DNA from: Methylobacterium oxalidis
GTDB taxonomy: Bacteria; Pseudomonadota; Alphaproteobacteria; Rhizobiales; Beijerinckiaceae
Length of the DNA stretch: 64,000 nucleotides
Direction: 5' to 3'
NCBI RefSeq assembly: GCF_007992195.1
Contig: NZ_BJZU01000043.1
Location: 39,979 to 103,978 of the forward strand
The notes beneath the pieces are model-generated. The model worked only from the letters and a program-made list of their open reading frames with translations, searched no databases and was not told the DNA's origin. Positions within the stretch are counted from its first letter, which is position 1; each line of letters starts with the position of its first letter. Positions 8,907-17,293 of the stretch are shown piece after piece. The position numbers and the translations under genes are program-made.

Positions 8907-9128
8907 TCAGCCGGCGCCCGCGCCGGAGCCCTCGATCAGGAACGAGAGCTTCACGTTCACGCGGAACTGGGAGATCCGGTCGTTCTCGACGACCGCCTCG
9001 AACTCCTTCACCCACACCGACTGGATGTTGCGCAGCGTGGCGGACGCCGTCTCGACCGCCTGCCTGATCGCGTCCTCGTAGCTCTGGGGTGATTGAGCCG
9101 ACAGCTCGATGAATTTGACCACGGCCAT
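8907..9128 (-). CDS. Dodecin family flavin-binding protein
   Basis: This 73-residue protein has the dodecin layout: beta strand (AVVKFIELSAQSPQSYEDA), an amphipathic helix (AIRQAVETASATLRNIQSV), and two beta strands (VWVKEFEAVV, RISQFRVNVKLSFLIEG). Dodecins assemble into dodecamers that store or buffer riboflavin, FMN or FAD, or CoA in some lineages. The key stacking Trp is present in QSVWVKEF. Ribosome-binding site AAGGAGG sits five bases before ATG 9128. It is followed by a small membrane protein. The presence of several flavin-type photoreceptors in this window is suggestive but not evidence of a link. Confidence 0.9.
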   Translation of the reverse strand: MAVVKFIELSAQSPQSYEDAIRQAVETASATLRNIQSVWVKEFEAVVENDRISQFRVNVKLSFLIEGSGAGAG

Positions 9129-9372
9129 GATCGCCTCCTTCAGCGGATCGGGCCCCAGATGCTTCGCCCAACGCGCGCCTCGGGCAAGTCTCTGTGCAGT
9201 TGCGCGCAGGAGCTTGGCACTGCTGATGGGCAGAATTTTTGTACGTCACAGTAAAACGTGGCAATTTCGAAGGTATTGATCCCTTTCATCGCGGGACGAT
9301 CGGGGCCGGCTTCGGCCCGGTGATCGACCCGCGCCGGCCCGCTCGCCCCGAGGCTCGCCGGGTGCCCGGCGA

Positions 9373-9648
9373 TCACTCGACGCCGAGATTGGAGAACATC
9401 AGGACCTTCCGCTCGATGTCGAAGGTCGTGTGCTTGCTCATCTCGAACAGGCGCAGAAGCGGCTCCAGATCCTCGCCCTCCGGCTCGATGATGTACTCCT
9501 CGACGCCGTTGTCGAGGATGAGCTGAAGGGTGAAGAGCCCCTCCTCCCCGCGCTCCCGCTCCTGCCAGGATGCCTGGATGTTGGTGACCTGCCGGACCTG
9601 AAATCCGCGTCCCGGCGTGCCCGACGTGGGTTGAGCGTTGTTCGCCAT
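9373..9648 (-). CDS. Conserved hypothetical protein, 91 aa
   Basis: Starts at ATG 9648 behind a GGGAGCGGAG ribosome-binding site and encodes 91 residues, beginning MANNAQPTSG. After a flexible N-terminus come alternating strands and acidic stretches (NIQASWQERER, LFTLQLILDNGVEEYIIEP, DIERKVLMFSN). It looks like a small soluble alpha/beta protein with no membrane segment. It is divergent from the formate/nitrite channel gene, with 305 bases between, so the two could share regulation. The family is not recognised. Confidence 0.7.
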   Translation of the reverse strand: MANNAQPTSGTPGRGFQVRQVTNIQASWQERERGEEGLFTLQLILDNGVEEYIIEPEGEDLEPLLRLFEMSKHTTFDIERKVLMFSNLGVE

Positions 9649-9953
9649 GGCTCCGCTCCCTGCAACGGCCGAGGAGCGGCGGACCTCGCGAGCTCCTGCC
9701 GTTCCTGGGGAACGCGCCTGCGGGCCGCGTGTTCGAAGCGCCGCGGTGCCGGGGCATCGCCCGCGGGGCGGCCCGCGAACGGAGCGCATCCCGGAAGGTC
9801 CGGATCTTGCCTTGCCGGTTCTCGACAGGCGCCGGGCGGGCTTCCCGCCCCGCGCGCCTGCTGCAAGCCGCGCAACGGCGCGCGGCCGGATGCCTGGGTG
9901 ATCCCCGGCCGCCGGCGAGCTTCGCAGACACCCGGAACCGAAAAGGACCCCCT
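9649..9953. other. Divergent promoter region upstream of the FNT channel
   Basis: A 305-base non-coding gap between divergent start codons of the 91-residue hypothetical protein (minus) and the formate/nitrite channel (plus). It is GC-rich, and I recognise no FNR box, sigma-54 box or inverted repeat in it. Promoters for both genes must lie here. Confidence 0.45.
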
Positions 9954-10790
9954 ATGGCCTACCTCGCGCCTGCAGAATTCGCCACCAAGATGGTGGACGC
10001 GGGAGAATCCAAGATCTTCATGTCGACCCGCGACACCGTGATCCGCGCCTACATGGCCGGTGCGATCCTGGCCCTCGCCGCGGTCTTCGCCGTCTCCATC
10101 ACGCAGCAGACCGGCATCCCGATCCTCGGCGCCGCCCTGTTCCCGGTCGGCTTCTGCATGCTCTACCTGCTGGGCTTCGACCTGCTGACCGGGGTGTTCG
10201 TGCTGGCGCCGCTCGCCCTCCTCGACGGTCGCCCCGGCGTCACCTGGGGCGGCGTGCTGCGCAACTGGGGCCTCGTCTTCGTCGGCAACTTCCTGGGCGC
10301 GCTGACGGTCGCCCTGATGATGGGCTTCGTGTTCACCTACGGTTTCACCGCGCCGGCCGACAAGGTCGGCGAGTACATCGCCCATATCGGCGAGCGCCGC
10401 ACCGTCGGCTACGCCGCGCACGGCGTGGGCGGCTGGTTCACGATCTTCATGCGCGGCATGCTGTGCAACTGGATGGTCTCCACCGGCGTCGTCGGCGCGA
10501 TGATCTCGACCACGGTCGGCGGGAAGGTGATCGCCATGTGGATGCCCATCATGGTGTTCTTCTACATGACCTTCGAGCACTCGGTGGTGAACATGTTCCT
10601 GTTCCCCTTCGGCCTGCTCATGGGCGGCCAGTTCTCGATCGCGGATTACGTCTTCTGGAACGAGATCCCGACCGTGCTCGGCAACCTCGTCGGCGGCCTC
10701 GCCTTCACCGGGCTGACGCTCTACACGACCCACGTCCGCACGGCCCCGAAGCGGGCGGTGCTCCAGGCCGAGCGCCGCCTCGCCGCCTGA
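9954..10790 (+). CDS. Formate/nitrite transporter (FocA/NirC) family channel
   Basis: A 278-residue inner-membrane protein with six hydrophobic segments and the FNT signatures: N-terminal ARMUS-like helix, the RGMLCNWMVSTGVV block, and FEHSVVNMFLFPFG, whose His falls at residue 209 and aligns with the gating/protonation histidine of E. coli FocA. FNT channels form pentamers passing formate, nitrite or hydrosulfide. In a methylotroph formate is a natural substrate, but nitrite is equally possible. The next gene, 65 bases downstream on the same strand, is a PP2C-kinase fusion, an association that suggests phosphorylation-linked control. It begins at ATG 9954; upstream in-frame sequence is low-quality coding. 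Confidence 0.92.
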   Translation: MAYLAPAEFATKMVDAGESKIFMSTRDTVIRAYMAGAILALAAVFAVSITQQTGIPILGAALFPVGFCMLYLLGFDLLTGVFVLAPLALLDGRPGVTWGGVLRNWGLVFVGNFLGALTVALMMGFVFTYGFTAPADKVGEYIAHIGERRTVGYAAHGVGGWFTIFMRGMLCNWMVSTGVVGAMISTTVGGKVIAMWMPIMVFFYMTFEHSVVNMFLFPFGLLMGGQFSIADYVFWNEIPTVLGNLVGGLAFTGLTLYTTHVRTAPKRAVLQAERRLAA

Positions 10791-10855
10791 TCCGGCTTGA
10801 CCGGCCGGGCCTCGCGCCGCAAGGCCCGGGGCCCGACCCGCCGGGGCCCGCACCG

Positions 10856-12592
10856 ATGCCTTCAGACCTGTCGCTCTCCCTCGGCCAGCACAGCGAGCGC
10901 GGCCGCAAGGAGACCAACCAGGATTTCCACGGCGCCCTCATCCCCGAGGGCCCCGCCCTCGCGCTCAAGGGGGCCGCCCTCGCCATCGCGGACGGCATCG
11001 GCAGCAGCGCCGTCAGCCACGTGGCCAGCGAGACGGCGGTCAAGAGCTTCCTCACCGACTACTACGACGCGCCCGACACGTGGTCGGTGAGGACGGCGGC
11101 GCGGCGCGTCGTCGCCGCGACGAATTCCTGGCTCCACGCCGAGACGCGGCGCAACCGCTACCTGCACGACCCGGAGGGCGGCCGCGACAGGGGCTACGTC
11201 ACCACCTTCAGCGCGCTCGTGCTGCGGTCGCGCACCGCCCACATCTTCCACGTCGGCGACGCGCGGATCTCGCGCGTCGCCGGGCGCTCGCTCGAGGCGC
11301 TGACCGAGGATCACCGGGTCGTCGTCTCCGCCGGCGAGACCTATCTCGGTCGGGCGCTCGGCGCCGCGGCCCATGTCGAGATCGACCACCGCACCGTCGG
11401 GATCGAGCGCGGGGACGTGTTCGTGCTGACGACGGACGGCGTGCACGAGCACGTGCGGCCCGAGGCGATCGTCGCCGCGATCGCCCGCAACGGCGACGAT
11501 CTTGGGCAGGCTGCCCGGGAGATCGCCGGCCTTGCCTACGAGAGCGGCAGCACCGACAACCTCACCGTCCAGATCGTGCGCGTCGACGCCGTCGCCGACG
11601 GCGACCGGGCCGAGGTCTCGGGCCGGATCGAGGAGCTGTCCCCGGCCCCGCTGCTCGAACCGCCGACCGACTTCGACGGCTACCGCGTCCTGCGCACCCT
11701 GCACGCGAGCCACCGCAGCCACGTCTACCTGGCCCTCGACGGGGAGACCGGCGGCCGGGTCGCGCTCAAGGTGCCCTCGACGGAGCTGCGCGCCGACCCC
11801 GAGGGCCTGCGCCGGCTGGTGATGGAGGAGTGGGTCGCCCGCCGCGTCGACAGCCCGCACCTCCTGGCCGCGCCCCCGCAGACCCGGCGGCGCAGCCATC
11901 TCTACACCGTGATGGAGTACGTCGAGGGGCAGACCCTGGCGCAGTGGCTGCGGGACAATCCCGCGCCGGAACTGGAGACGGTGCGCCGCCTCGTCGAGCA
12001 GATCGCCCGCGGCGTGCAGGCCCTGCACCGGCGCGAGATGGTGCATCAGGACCTGCGCCCGCAGAACATCCTGATCGACGCGGCGGGCACGGTCCGCATC
12101 ATCGATTTCGGCTCGGCCCGGGTCGCCGGCCTCGCCGAGGAGGGCGCGGCGGCCGAGCCGATGCTCGGCACGCTCCAGTACACCGCCCCGGAATGCCTCG
12201 CGGGGTACCGCGCGACGCCGGGCTCGGACATCTTCTCGGTGGGCGTCATCGCCTACCAGATGCTCACCGGGCGCCTGCCCTACGGCGCCGAGGCGGCGCG
12301 GGCCTTCGACGCGGCGAAGGGTCGGCGCCTGCGCTACGTCTCCGTCGCCGCCGCGCGGCCGGGCCTGCCGCCTTACGTCGACGCGGCCCTGCGCAAGGCC
12401 CTGCACTCGAACCCGGCCCTGCGCTACGAGGCCCTCTCCGCCTTCGTCCACGACCTGCGCCACCCCAACCCGTCCCTGCCGGGCGTGGGGCGGCGGGCGC
12501 TGCTGGAGCGGGACCCGGTCCTGTTCTGGAAGCTCGTCTCGCTGGCGCTCGCGGCGGCGGTCCTCTACCTGCTCGTGCGCCGCGCCGGCTGA
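10856..12592 (+). CDS. PP2C phosphatase-Ser/Thr protein kinase fusion
   Basis: A 578-residue protein joining two opposing enzymes. Residues 1-245 form a PP2C-type phosphatase with ETNQDF (metal-binding Asp), AIADGIGSS, FHVGDARISRV, LTTDGVHEHV and GSTDNLTV. Residues about 270-540 form a Hanks-type kinase: K305 in VALKVPS, catalytic D399 in an HQDLRPQN loop (HRD is HQD here, a common variant) and D417 in the DFG motif. The C-terminus is a single membrane helix (SLALAAAVLYLLV) ending in RRAG, so the enzymes face the cytoplasm from an inner-membrane anchor. Its position behind the FNT channel suggests that the channel or formate/nitrite metabolism is the target; this is inference. Confidence 0.9.
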   Translation: MPSDLSLSLGQHSERGRKETNQDFHGALIPEGPALALKGAALAIADGIGSSAVSHVASETAVKSFLTDYYDAPDTWSVRTAARRVVAATNSWLHAETRRNRYLHDPEGGRDRGYVTTFSALVLRSRTAHIFHVGDARISRVAGRSLEALTEDHRVVVSAGETYLGRALGAAAHVEIDHRTVGIERGDVFVLTTDGVHEHVRPEAIVAAIARNGDDLGQAAREIAGLAYESGSTDNLTVQIVRVDAVADGDRAEVSGRIEELSPAPLLEPPTDFDGYRVLRTLHASHRSHVYLALDGETGGRVALKVPSTELRADPEGLRRLVMEEWVARRVDSPHLLAAPPQTRRRSHLYTVMEYVEGQTLAQWLRDNPAPELETVRRLVEQIARGVQALHRREMVHQDLRPQNILIDAAGTVRIIDFGSARVAGLAEEGAAAEPMLGTLQYTAPECLAGYRATPGSDIFSVGVIAYQMLTGRLPYGAEAARAFDAAKGRRLRYVSVAAARPGLPPYVDAALRKALHSNPALRYEALSAFVHDLRHPNPSLPGVGRRALLERDPVLFWKLVSLALAAAVLYLLVRRAG

Positions 12593-12606
12593 CCGGCCGG
12601 CGAACC

Positions 12607-13230
12607 TCAGCGGAAGCCGCCGCCGACCACGCCCGCCTCGACCGCGACGGAGAGGCGGTCGGTGACGGCCCACTCCACCCCGACATGCGCGTCCGGCCGG
12701 ACGGCGATGTCCTCGCGCGTGAAGGCGAGGACGGACGACGGGCCCCCGAAGCGCAGCTTCTCGTGCACCGCCAGCACCCCGGCCCGGGCGTAGAGCAGCA
12801 CGTCGGGGGTCAGGAGCGTCCCGACCTTCACCTGAAGCGCGCCGGCGAAGTCGCGGGTGTAGGCGAAGCCCCCGATGCCGGGCGTGCCGCCGATCGCCGC
12901 CAGATAGTCGAACCCGCCGGAGATGCCGTAGACGAGGCGGCCCTCCTGCCACGTCCGCCCGCCCTCGAAACCGACGGTCGGCCCGGCATAGCTGCCGAAA
13001 TGCCGCGAGGAGGAGACCTCGAACCCGGTCGACATGCGGGCGTAGGAGCCGGCCCAGCGGCTCTCCTCGCCCCCAGCCGGCAGCGGCCAGGCGAAGGACG
13101 GCAGCGCCGCGAAGCCGGTGAACGGCGCGATGGCCTGTGCGGCGGCGGGATGGGCGCCGAGCGCGCAGCCGCCGAGCGCGAGGCAGGCCGCGAAGCGGCG
13201 GAGGGAGCGGGCAGTGTCCAGTCCGGTCAT
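12607..13230 (-). CDS. Outer-membrane beta-barrel protein
   Basis: A 207-residue protein with a signal peptide (RFAACLALGGCALGAHPAAAQA) followed by alternating amphipathic strands rich in Gly and aromatic residues (WAGSYARMSTGFEVSS, AGPTVGFEGG, VYGISGGFDY, DVLLYARAGVL, VGVEWAVTDRLSVAVEAG). It ends in Phe-Arg rather than the usual terminal Phe. This fits the small Omp25/RopB-like or OmpW-sized barrels of Rhizobiales. Met at 13230 is chosen because the longer upstream frame is Arg-rich and would bury the signal peptide. It converges with the kinase-phosphatase gene only 14 bases away and diverges from the tautomerase gene. Confidence 0.75.
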   Translation of the reverse strand: MTGLDTARSLRRFAACLALGGCALGAHPAAAQAIAPFTGFAALPSFAWPLPAGGEESRWAGSYARMSTGFEVSSSRHFGSYAGPTVGFEGGRTWQEGRLVYGISGGFDYLAAIGGTPGIGGFAYTRDFAGALQVKVGTLLTPDVLLYARAGVLAVHEKLRFGGPSSVLAFTREDIAVRPDAHVGVEWAVTDRLSVAVEAGVVGGGFR

Positions 13231-13424
13231 ACGGCCACGATAGCCGAAGACGGCCGCGCGAGACAGGCGCGTGCGGCGACGCTTCCCTCGCCGGGATGCC
13301 CGGTTCGCGCCGCGAGGCGTCCTCCTGTAGACCATTGCGCGGGGGCGGATCCGGGACCGGAGCCCGCGCCTTCGCGGGCCGGGCATCCGCGCCGGGCGGC
13401 AGCCCCGCTTCGAGGAGACGAGCG

Positions 13425-13880
13425 ATGCCGACCTACGTGTGCGCCGTGCCAGCCAACCTGCTCTCGGAGGAGCAGAAGGCCGAACTCGCCCGCGCGATCT
13501 CGCGCATCCACGCGGAGGCGACCGGTGCGCCCACCTACTTCGTGCAGGTCGTGATCGACGAGGGCACGACCACGCGCTTCCTCGGCGGCGAGCGCGCCGA
13601 CCGGCAGATCTGGATCCGCGGCGACATCCGCGCCGGACGCCCCGAATCCGTCCGGCAGGGCATGATGCTCGCGATGATGCGGGAGGTCGCCGCGATCGCG
13701 CGGGTCAAGGAGACCGAGATCTGGGTCTATCTCTGCAATCTCGCTCCGACCGACATGGTCGAGTACGGGCACGTGCTCCCGGCGCCGGGGCAGGAGCGGG
13801 CCTGGTTCGACGCGCTGCCCGAAGCGTTGCGGACCTACCTGTCGGGCCTCGGGACGAACCGGGACTCCTTCAAGCTCTGA
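13425..13880 (+). CDS. Tautomerase superfamily protein
   Basis: A 151-residue protein starting MPTYVCAVPANLLSEEQK. Proline directly after the initiator Met provides the N-terminal Pro1 general base of the 4-oxalocrotonate tautomerase superfamily. The length matches a fused double beta-alpha-beta unit such as cis-CaaD or malonate semialdehyde decarboxylase-like members rather than the 62-residue type. Further family-like stretches are RAISRIHAEATGAPTYFVQVV and EIWVYLCNLAPTDMVEYG. Substrate is unknown. Divergent from the outer-membrane protein gene, with a 107-base gap before the next gene on the same strand. Confidence 0.85.
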   Translation: MPTYVCAVPANLLSEEQKAELARAISRIHAEATGAPTYFVQVVIDEGTTTRFLGGERADRQIWIRGDIRAGRPESVRQGMMLAMMREVAAIARVKETEIWVYLCNLAPTDMVEYGHVLPAPGQERAWFDALPEALRTYLSGLGTNRDSFKL

Positions 13881-13987
13881 CGATCCTGGCCATGACGATC
13901 CCGGGCCGGCACGGGGGCGGGCTCGCGCGCGGATACCGGACGTCGCCCGGAGCGTTGGTTCCGGGGGCGGCCACAGGATCAGCCACC

Positions 13988-14653
13988 ATGAAGGAATTCG
14001 ACCACCTCCTGAACTGGACGTTGAAGCGCGGCTCGCACGCCTTTCCCGGACCGGATGGCGGCACCTGCATCAACGAAGCGGCCGTCGTGGCGTGCGGCTA
14101 CCCCTACCGGCCGGTGCGCGCGCCGGTCGACCTGCCTCTCTGCTTCTCCCGCCCGATCTGCCGCCTCGCCCTGCACCTGAACGACGAGGCCGGCGACACG
14201 GAGCGGCAGCGGCTCATCCCCTTCGTCACCCGCCTCGCCTGCGCGGACGTGCCGGCGATCGAGGAGGAGCGCGCGGCCTACATCCGCCGCCACATCGATC
14301 TCGACGCGCGGTACATGCCGCACATGACGATCGACGAGGGCATCCGCATCCTCGAAGGGGCCCTCGCCATCGGGCGGCAGGCGGACGCGCCCGGGCGGCA
14401 CGAGGTCGCCGGCCGGATGGACGCTGCGCGCCGGCACGAGGCGCCGGAGCGGGCGGGGCCGGTGTCCTTCGCGCAGAAGCTCCGGGCGTGGCTCGGCGCC
14501 TCGTCAGGCACCGAGGCCGGGGCGCCGCAGGGGCCGCCCGCTCACCGCTCGCCGGCCGAGCGCGAGAGCGGGACGACGTTGTCCTGCAGGGCCGACACCG
14601 CGATCGGCGCGGCCGCCCTCTCGACGGCGAGCAGGAGCGCCGCGGGCTCGTAG
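13988..14653 (+). CDS. Conserved hypothetical protein, 221 aa, overlaps kinase gene
   Basis: Starts at ATG 13988 with MKEFDHLLNWTLKRGSH. The first 110 residues look like a conserved domain, with GPDGGTCINEAA, two Cys-containing blocks (CFSRPICRLAL and FVTRLACADVPA) and EEERAAYIRRHID. The C-terminal 80 residues are low-complexity Ala/Pro/Arg. The last 112 bases overlap the convergent hybrid kinase gene tail to tail, so the real stop could be used with a dispensable tail. No enzyme family is recognised. It has no membrane segment and is probably cytoplasmic. Confidence 0.7.
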   Translation: MKEFDHLLNWTLKRGSHAFPGPDGGTCINEAAVVACGYPYRPVRAPVDLPLCFSRPICRLALHLNDEAGDTERQRLIPFVTRLACADVPAIEEERAAYIRRHIDLDARYMPHMTIDEGIRILEGALAIGRQADAPGRHEVAGRMDAARRHEAPERAGPVSFAQKLRAWLGASSGTEAGAPQGPPAHRSPAERESGTTLSCRADTAIGAAALSTASRSAAGS

Positions 14654-16509
14654 GGCTTCGAGATCAGCGGGAAGCCGTCGCCGAGCGCCTTCGCCGCCTG
14701 ATCGCTGTAGCCCGTCGCCAGGAGGACCGGCAGGGCCGGCCAGCGGCTCCGCACGCGCTGCGCGAGGTCGAAGCCGCTCAGGCCGCCCGGCATGATCAGG
14801 TCGGACAGGACGAGGTCGAAGGGCTGATCGGTGGCCAGCACGCGCAGGGCCTCCAGCGCGTCGCCGGTCGCGGTGACCGCGTGCCCCCGCTCGGTGAGGA
14901 CCGCGCCGGCGACCTCCGCCACCTGCGCGTTGTCTTCGACGAGCAGGATACGGAGCGGGCGCGGGACCTCGCCCAGGTTGAGGCCGGCCTCGGCGGCCTC
15001 GGCACCCCGGGCGCTCGTGCAGGGCAGCGCGATGGTGAAGGTGGTACCCTGGTCGACCTCGCTCGCGACCCGCAGCGAGCCCTTCGCCTGCTGCGCGAAG
15101 CCGTAGACCTGAGGGAGACCGAGGCCGGTGCCCTTGCCGACGTCCTTGGTGCTGAAGAACGGCTCGAAGGCGCGTGCGAGCACCTCGGGCGACATCCCGT
15201 GCCCGGTGTCGCTGACCGCGATCTCGACGCTCACGGCCTCGCTCCCGCCGGTCACGGTCTCCGTCCGGATCCGGAACTCGCCGCCCTTCGGCATGGCGTC
15301 GCGGGCGTTCACCGCCAGGTTGATCAGGGCGGTCTGAAGCTGCGTGACGTCGACCTCGACCGGGCAGGCACCGTCCGCGAGGTCGAGGACGACGTGGATG
15401 TCGCCCCGCAGCGACTGCTTCAGCATGTCGTCCATACCGCGGATGAGCCGGTTCACGTCCACCACCTCGGCCTGCAGGACGTGGCGACGGCCGAAGGCGA
15501 GCAGTTGTTGCGTGAGCCGGCGCCCCTGCTCGACGGCCTGGATCGCGTTGTCGATCAGCCGCGGGCGGTGCTCCTCCGGCGCCCGCCGCAGCAGGTCGAG
15601 ATTGCCGAGCACCACCGTCAGCAGGTTGTTGAAATCGTGCGCGATGCCGGAGCTGAGGCCGCCCAGCGCCTCGAGCTTCTGTGCCTGGAACAGGGACGCC
15701 CGCGTCTTCTCGAGGTCCTCCTGCGACTTGCGCCGTTCGGTGATGTCGCGGGTGACCTTGGCGTAGCCGACGAGCTCGCCCGCCTCGTTGCGGATCGCGT
15801 CGATCACGACGCTCGCCCAGAAGCGCGTGCCGTCCTTGCGCAGGCGCCAGCCCTCCGCCTCGTACCTGCCCTCGCGGGCGGCCGTCGCCAGGGCACGGGC
15901 CGGGAGCCCCGCGGCCCGGTCCCCCTCCGTGTAGAATCGGGAGAAGTGCTGGCCGACGATCTCGGCCTCGCTGTAGCCCTTGATCCGGGCGGCACCCGAG
16001 TTCCAGTTCGTGACGATGCCGTCCGCGTCCAGCATGAAGATGGCGTAGTCGGTCACGCCCTGGACGAGGATGCGGAAGCGCTCCTCGCTGGCACGCAGGG
16101 CCTCCTGGGCCGCCAGACGCGCGCTGATGTCCCGGGTGATCTTGGCAAAGCCGATCAGGGTGCCAGAGGCGTCGCGGATCGGGTCGATGACGACGTGCGC
16201 CCACATGCGGGTGCCGTCTTTGCGGACCCGCCAGCCCTCCTGCTCGAAGCGGCCCTCGGTGGCGGCGGTCGCCAGCGCGCGCCTGGGCAGGTCCGTCGCC
16301 CTGTCCTCGTCGGTGTAGAAGCGGGAGAAGTGCTGGCCGATGATCTCGGCCTCGGCGTAGCCCTTGAAGCGTTCCGCGCCGGGATTCCAGCTGACCACGA
16401 CGCCGGTCCGATCGAGCATGTAGATGGCGTAGTCGGTCACCGCCTGGATCAGGAGCCGGAAACGATCCTCGCCGAACGGTCCGGCGCCAGCCGAATGTTC
16501 TGCCGTCAT
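14542..16509 (-). CDS. PAS-PAS hybrid histidine kinase
   Basis: This 655-residue soluble kinase has two closely similar PAS domains, about residues 10-135 and 140-260. Both share DYAI-MLD, the GQHFSRFYT core and a C-terminal W-RKDGTR block, indicating internal duplication. HisKA follows with H291 in IAHDFNNLL, then HATPase (VSDTGHGMSP, GKGTGLGLPQVYG) and a C-terminal receiver with D570 in LVLSDLIMPGG and Lys in LISKPYEP. PAS domains of this type usually bind heme, flavin or a small ligand; none can be specified. The start is ATG 16509. No partner regulator is adjacent. Confidence 0.9.
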   Translation of the reverse strand: MTAEHSAGAGPFGEDRFRLLIQAVTDYAIYMLDRTGVVVSWNPGAERFKGYAEAEIIGQHFSRFYTDEDRATDLPRRALATAATEGRFEQEGWRVRKDGTRMWAHVVIDPIRDASGTLIGFAKITRDISARLAAQEALRASEERFRILVQGVTDYAIFMLDADGIVTNWNSGAARIKGYSEAEIVGQHFSRFYTEGDRAAGLPARALATAAREGRYEAEGWRLRKDGTRFWASVVIDAIRNEAGELVGYAKVTRDITERRKSQEDLEKTRASLFQAQKLEALGGLSSGIAHDFNNLLTVVLGNLDLLRRAPEEHRPRLIDNAIQAVEQGRRLTQQLLAFGRRHVLQAEVVDVNRLIRGMDDMLKQSLRGDIHVVLDLADGACPVEVDVTQLQTALINLAVNARDAMPKGGEFRIRTETVTGGSEAVSVEIAVSDTGHGMSPEVLARAFEPFFSTKDVGKGTGLGLPQVYGFAQQAKGSLRVASEVDQGTTFTIALPCTSARGAEAAEAGLNLGEVPRPLRILLVEDNAQVAEVAGAVLTERGHAVTATGDALEALRVLATDQPFDLVLSDLIMPGGLSGFDLAQRVRSRWPALPVLLATGYSDQAAKALGDGFPLISKPYEPAALLLAVERAAAPIAVSALQDNVVPLSRSAGER

Positions 16510-16732
16510 GCCATCCTCGATCGACCTGCCGTCCGCGTCCGTTCCAGGACTATCCCAGCATTACTCAACGCAGGGTTGTAGCGTCTCTTTTCATCCGAAC
16601 GAAGGGCGGAACGGGTCCCGACCCGAGTGGGCCGCCTCGGAACGGCGGCCGCGAGGGCCGGCGGCCGATCCCGCCTCGCTTGGCGCGCGGGCTTCGGCTA
16701 AGCTTGACCGTCCGGATCACGGAGGGAAGCTG

Positions 16733-16939
16733 TTGCTGTTCATCATCAGGGCGAACACGCCGGACGGGCACGTCGCCTACCAGACGCGCACCGCCGAGGC
16801 CGCGCTCGAGCGGGCCAGAACGCTCGCCGGCGAGGAGGCGGAGGACGTGCAGGTCAGCGACATGCACGGGCGGGTCTACGACCCGGAGGCGTTCGACCGC
16901 TGCTTCGTCCGCTCCGGGGCGGCCGGCCCCGAAGCCTAG
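16733..16939 (+). CDS. Small hypothetical protein, 68 aa, TTG start
   Basis: I start this gene at TTG 16733 because a GGAGGG ribosome-binding site lies six bases upstream; the frame extends further back but that part overlaps the promoter of the kinase and is not coding-like. The product is 68 residues: a hydrophobic strand (LFIIRANTPDGHVAY), a helix (AEAALERARTLAGEEAE), a strand (VQVSDMHGRVYDP) and a short helix. It resembles the many small alpha/beta proteins of methylobacteria, but no named family is assigned. It is divergent from the PAS kinase. Confidence 0.6.
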   Translation: MLFIIRANTPDGHVAYQTRTAEAALERARTLAGEEAEDVQVSDMHGRVYDPEAFDRCFVRSGAAGPEA

Positions 16940-16958
16940 ACCGCGGATCCACGGTCCC

Positions 16959-16984
16959 GGGCCGCCTCCATCCCGGGGCGGCCC
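16959..16984. terminator. Bidirectional terminator hairpin
   Basis: Perfect 8-bp stem GGGCCGCC/GGCGGCCC with a 10-base loop, in the 72-base gap between two convergent genes. It lacks a T-run. Confidence 0.55.
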
Positions 16985-17011
16985 CCTCCGCGAGGGCCCC
17001 GCGCGCGAGGC

Positions 17012-17293
17012 TCAGTTGCGCGAGGCCATGAGGTCGTGGGTCAGGACCGTCAGCTTGCCGATCAGGCCGACGATGTCCCCGTTGGTGCAGGACCAGTGCG
17101 TGCCGACCGCTCCGCCGTCGGCCGCGACGCTGACGACGGCGACGGAGCGAAGCTTGCCCTCGCGGGCCAGTGCGAGCTGTTCCTGCAGAACCGCGATCAC
17201 CGAGGCGATGTTCGCGTCGGGCTCGACCTCGGCGGCGCGGGTCGGCAGCCGCGTGACGTTCGTGCGCTCAGACAAGGGGGCCTCCAAGGACAT
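17012..17293 (-). CDS. Hypothetical protein, 93 aa, coupled to NepR-like gene
   Basis: Starts at ATG 17293, sharing one base with the stop codon of the upstream gene (TGATG), so translation is very likely coupled. It encodes 93 residues: a leader (MSLEAPLSERTNVTRLP), a helix (ANIASVIAVLQEQLALAREG), a strand pair (LRSVAVVSVAADGGAVGTHW) and a final helix (DIVGLIGKLTVLTHDLMA). The arrangement looks like a compact alpha/beta domain. The family is unnamed to me. Coupling to a NepR-like protein suggests a regulatory partner, which is inference. Confidence 0.7.
   Translation of the reverse strand: MSLEAPLSERTNVTRLPTRAAEVEPDANIASVIAVLQEQLALAREGKLRSVAVVSVAADGGAVGTHWSCTNGDIVGLIGKLTVLTHDLMASRN

Noticed and set aside
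12583..12602. CGCCGG/CCGGCG hairpin at the end of the kinase-phosphatase gene
   Set aside because: The stem overlaps the stop codon and is only six base pairs; too weak to list as a terminator.
16508..16732. N-terminal extension of the 68-residue protein from an ATG at 16508
   Set aside because: It overlaps the opposite start codon of the PAS kinase, and a better ribosome-binding site sits at TTG 16733.
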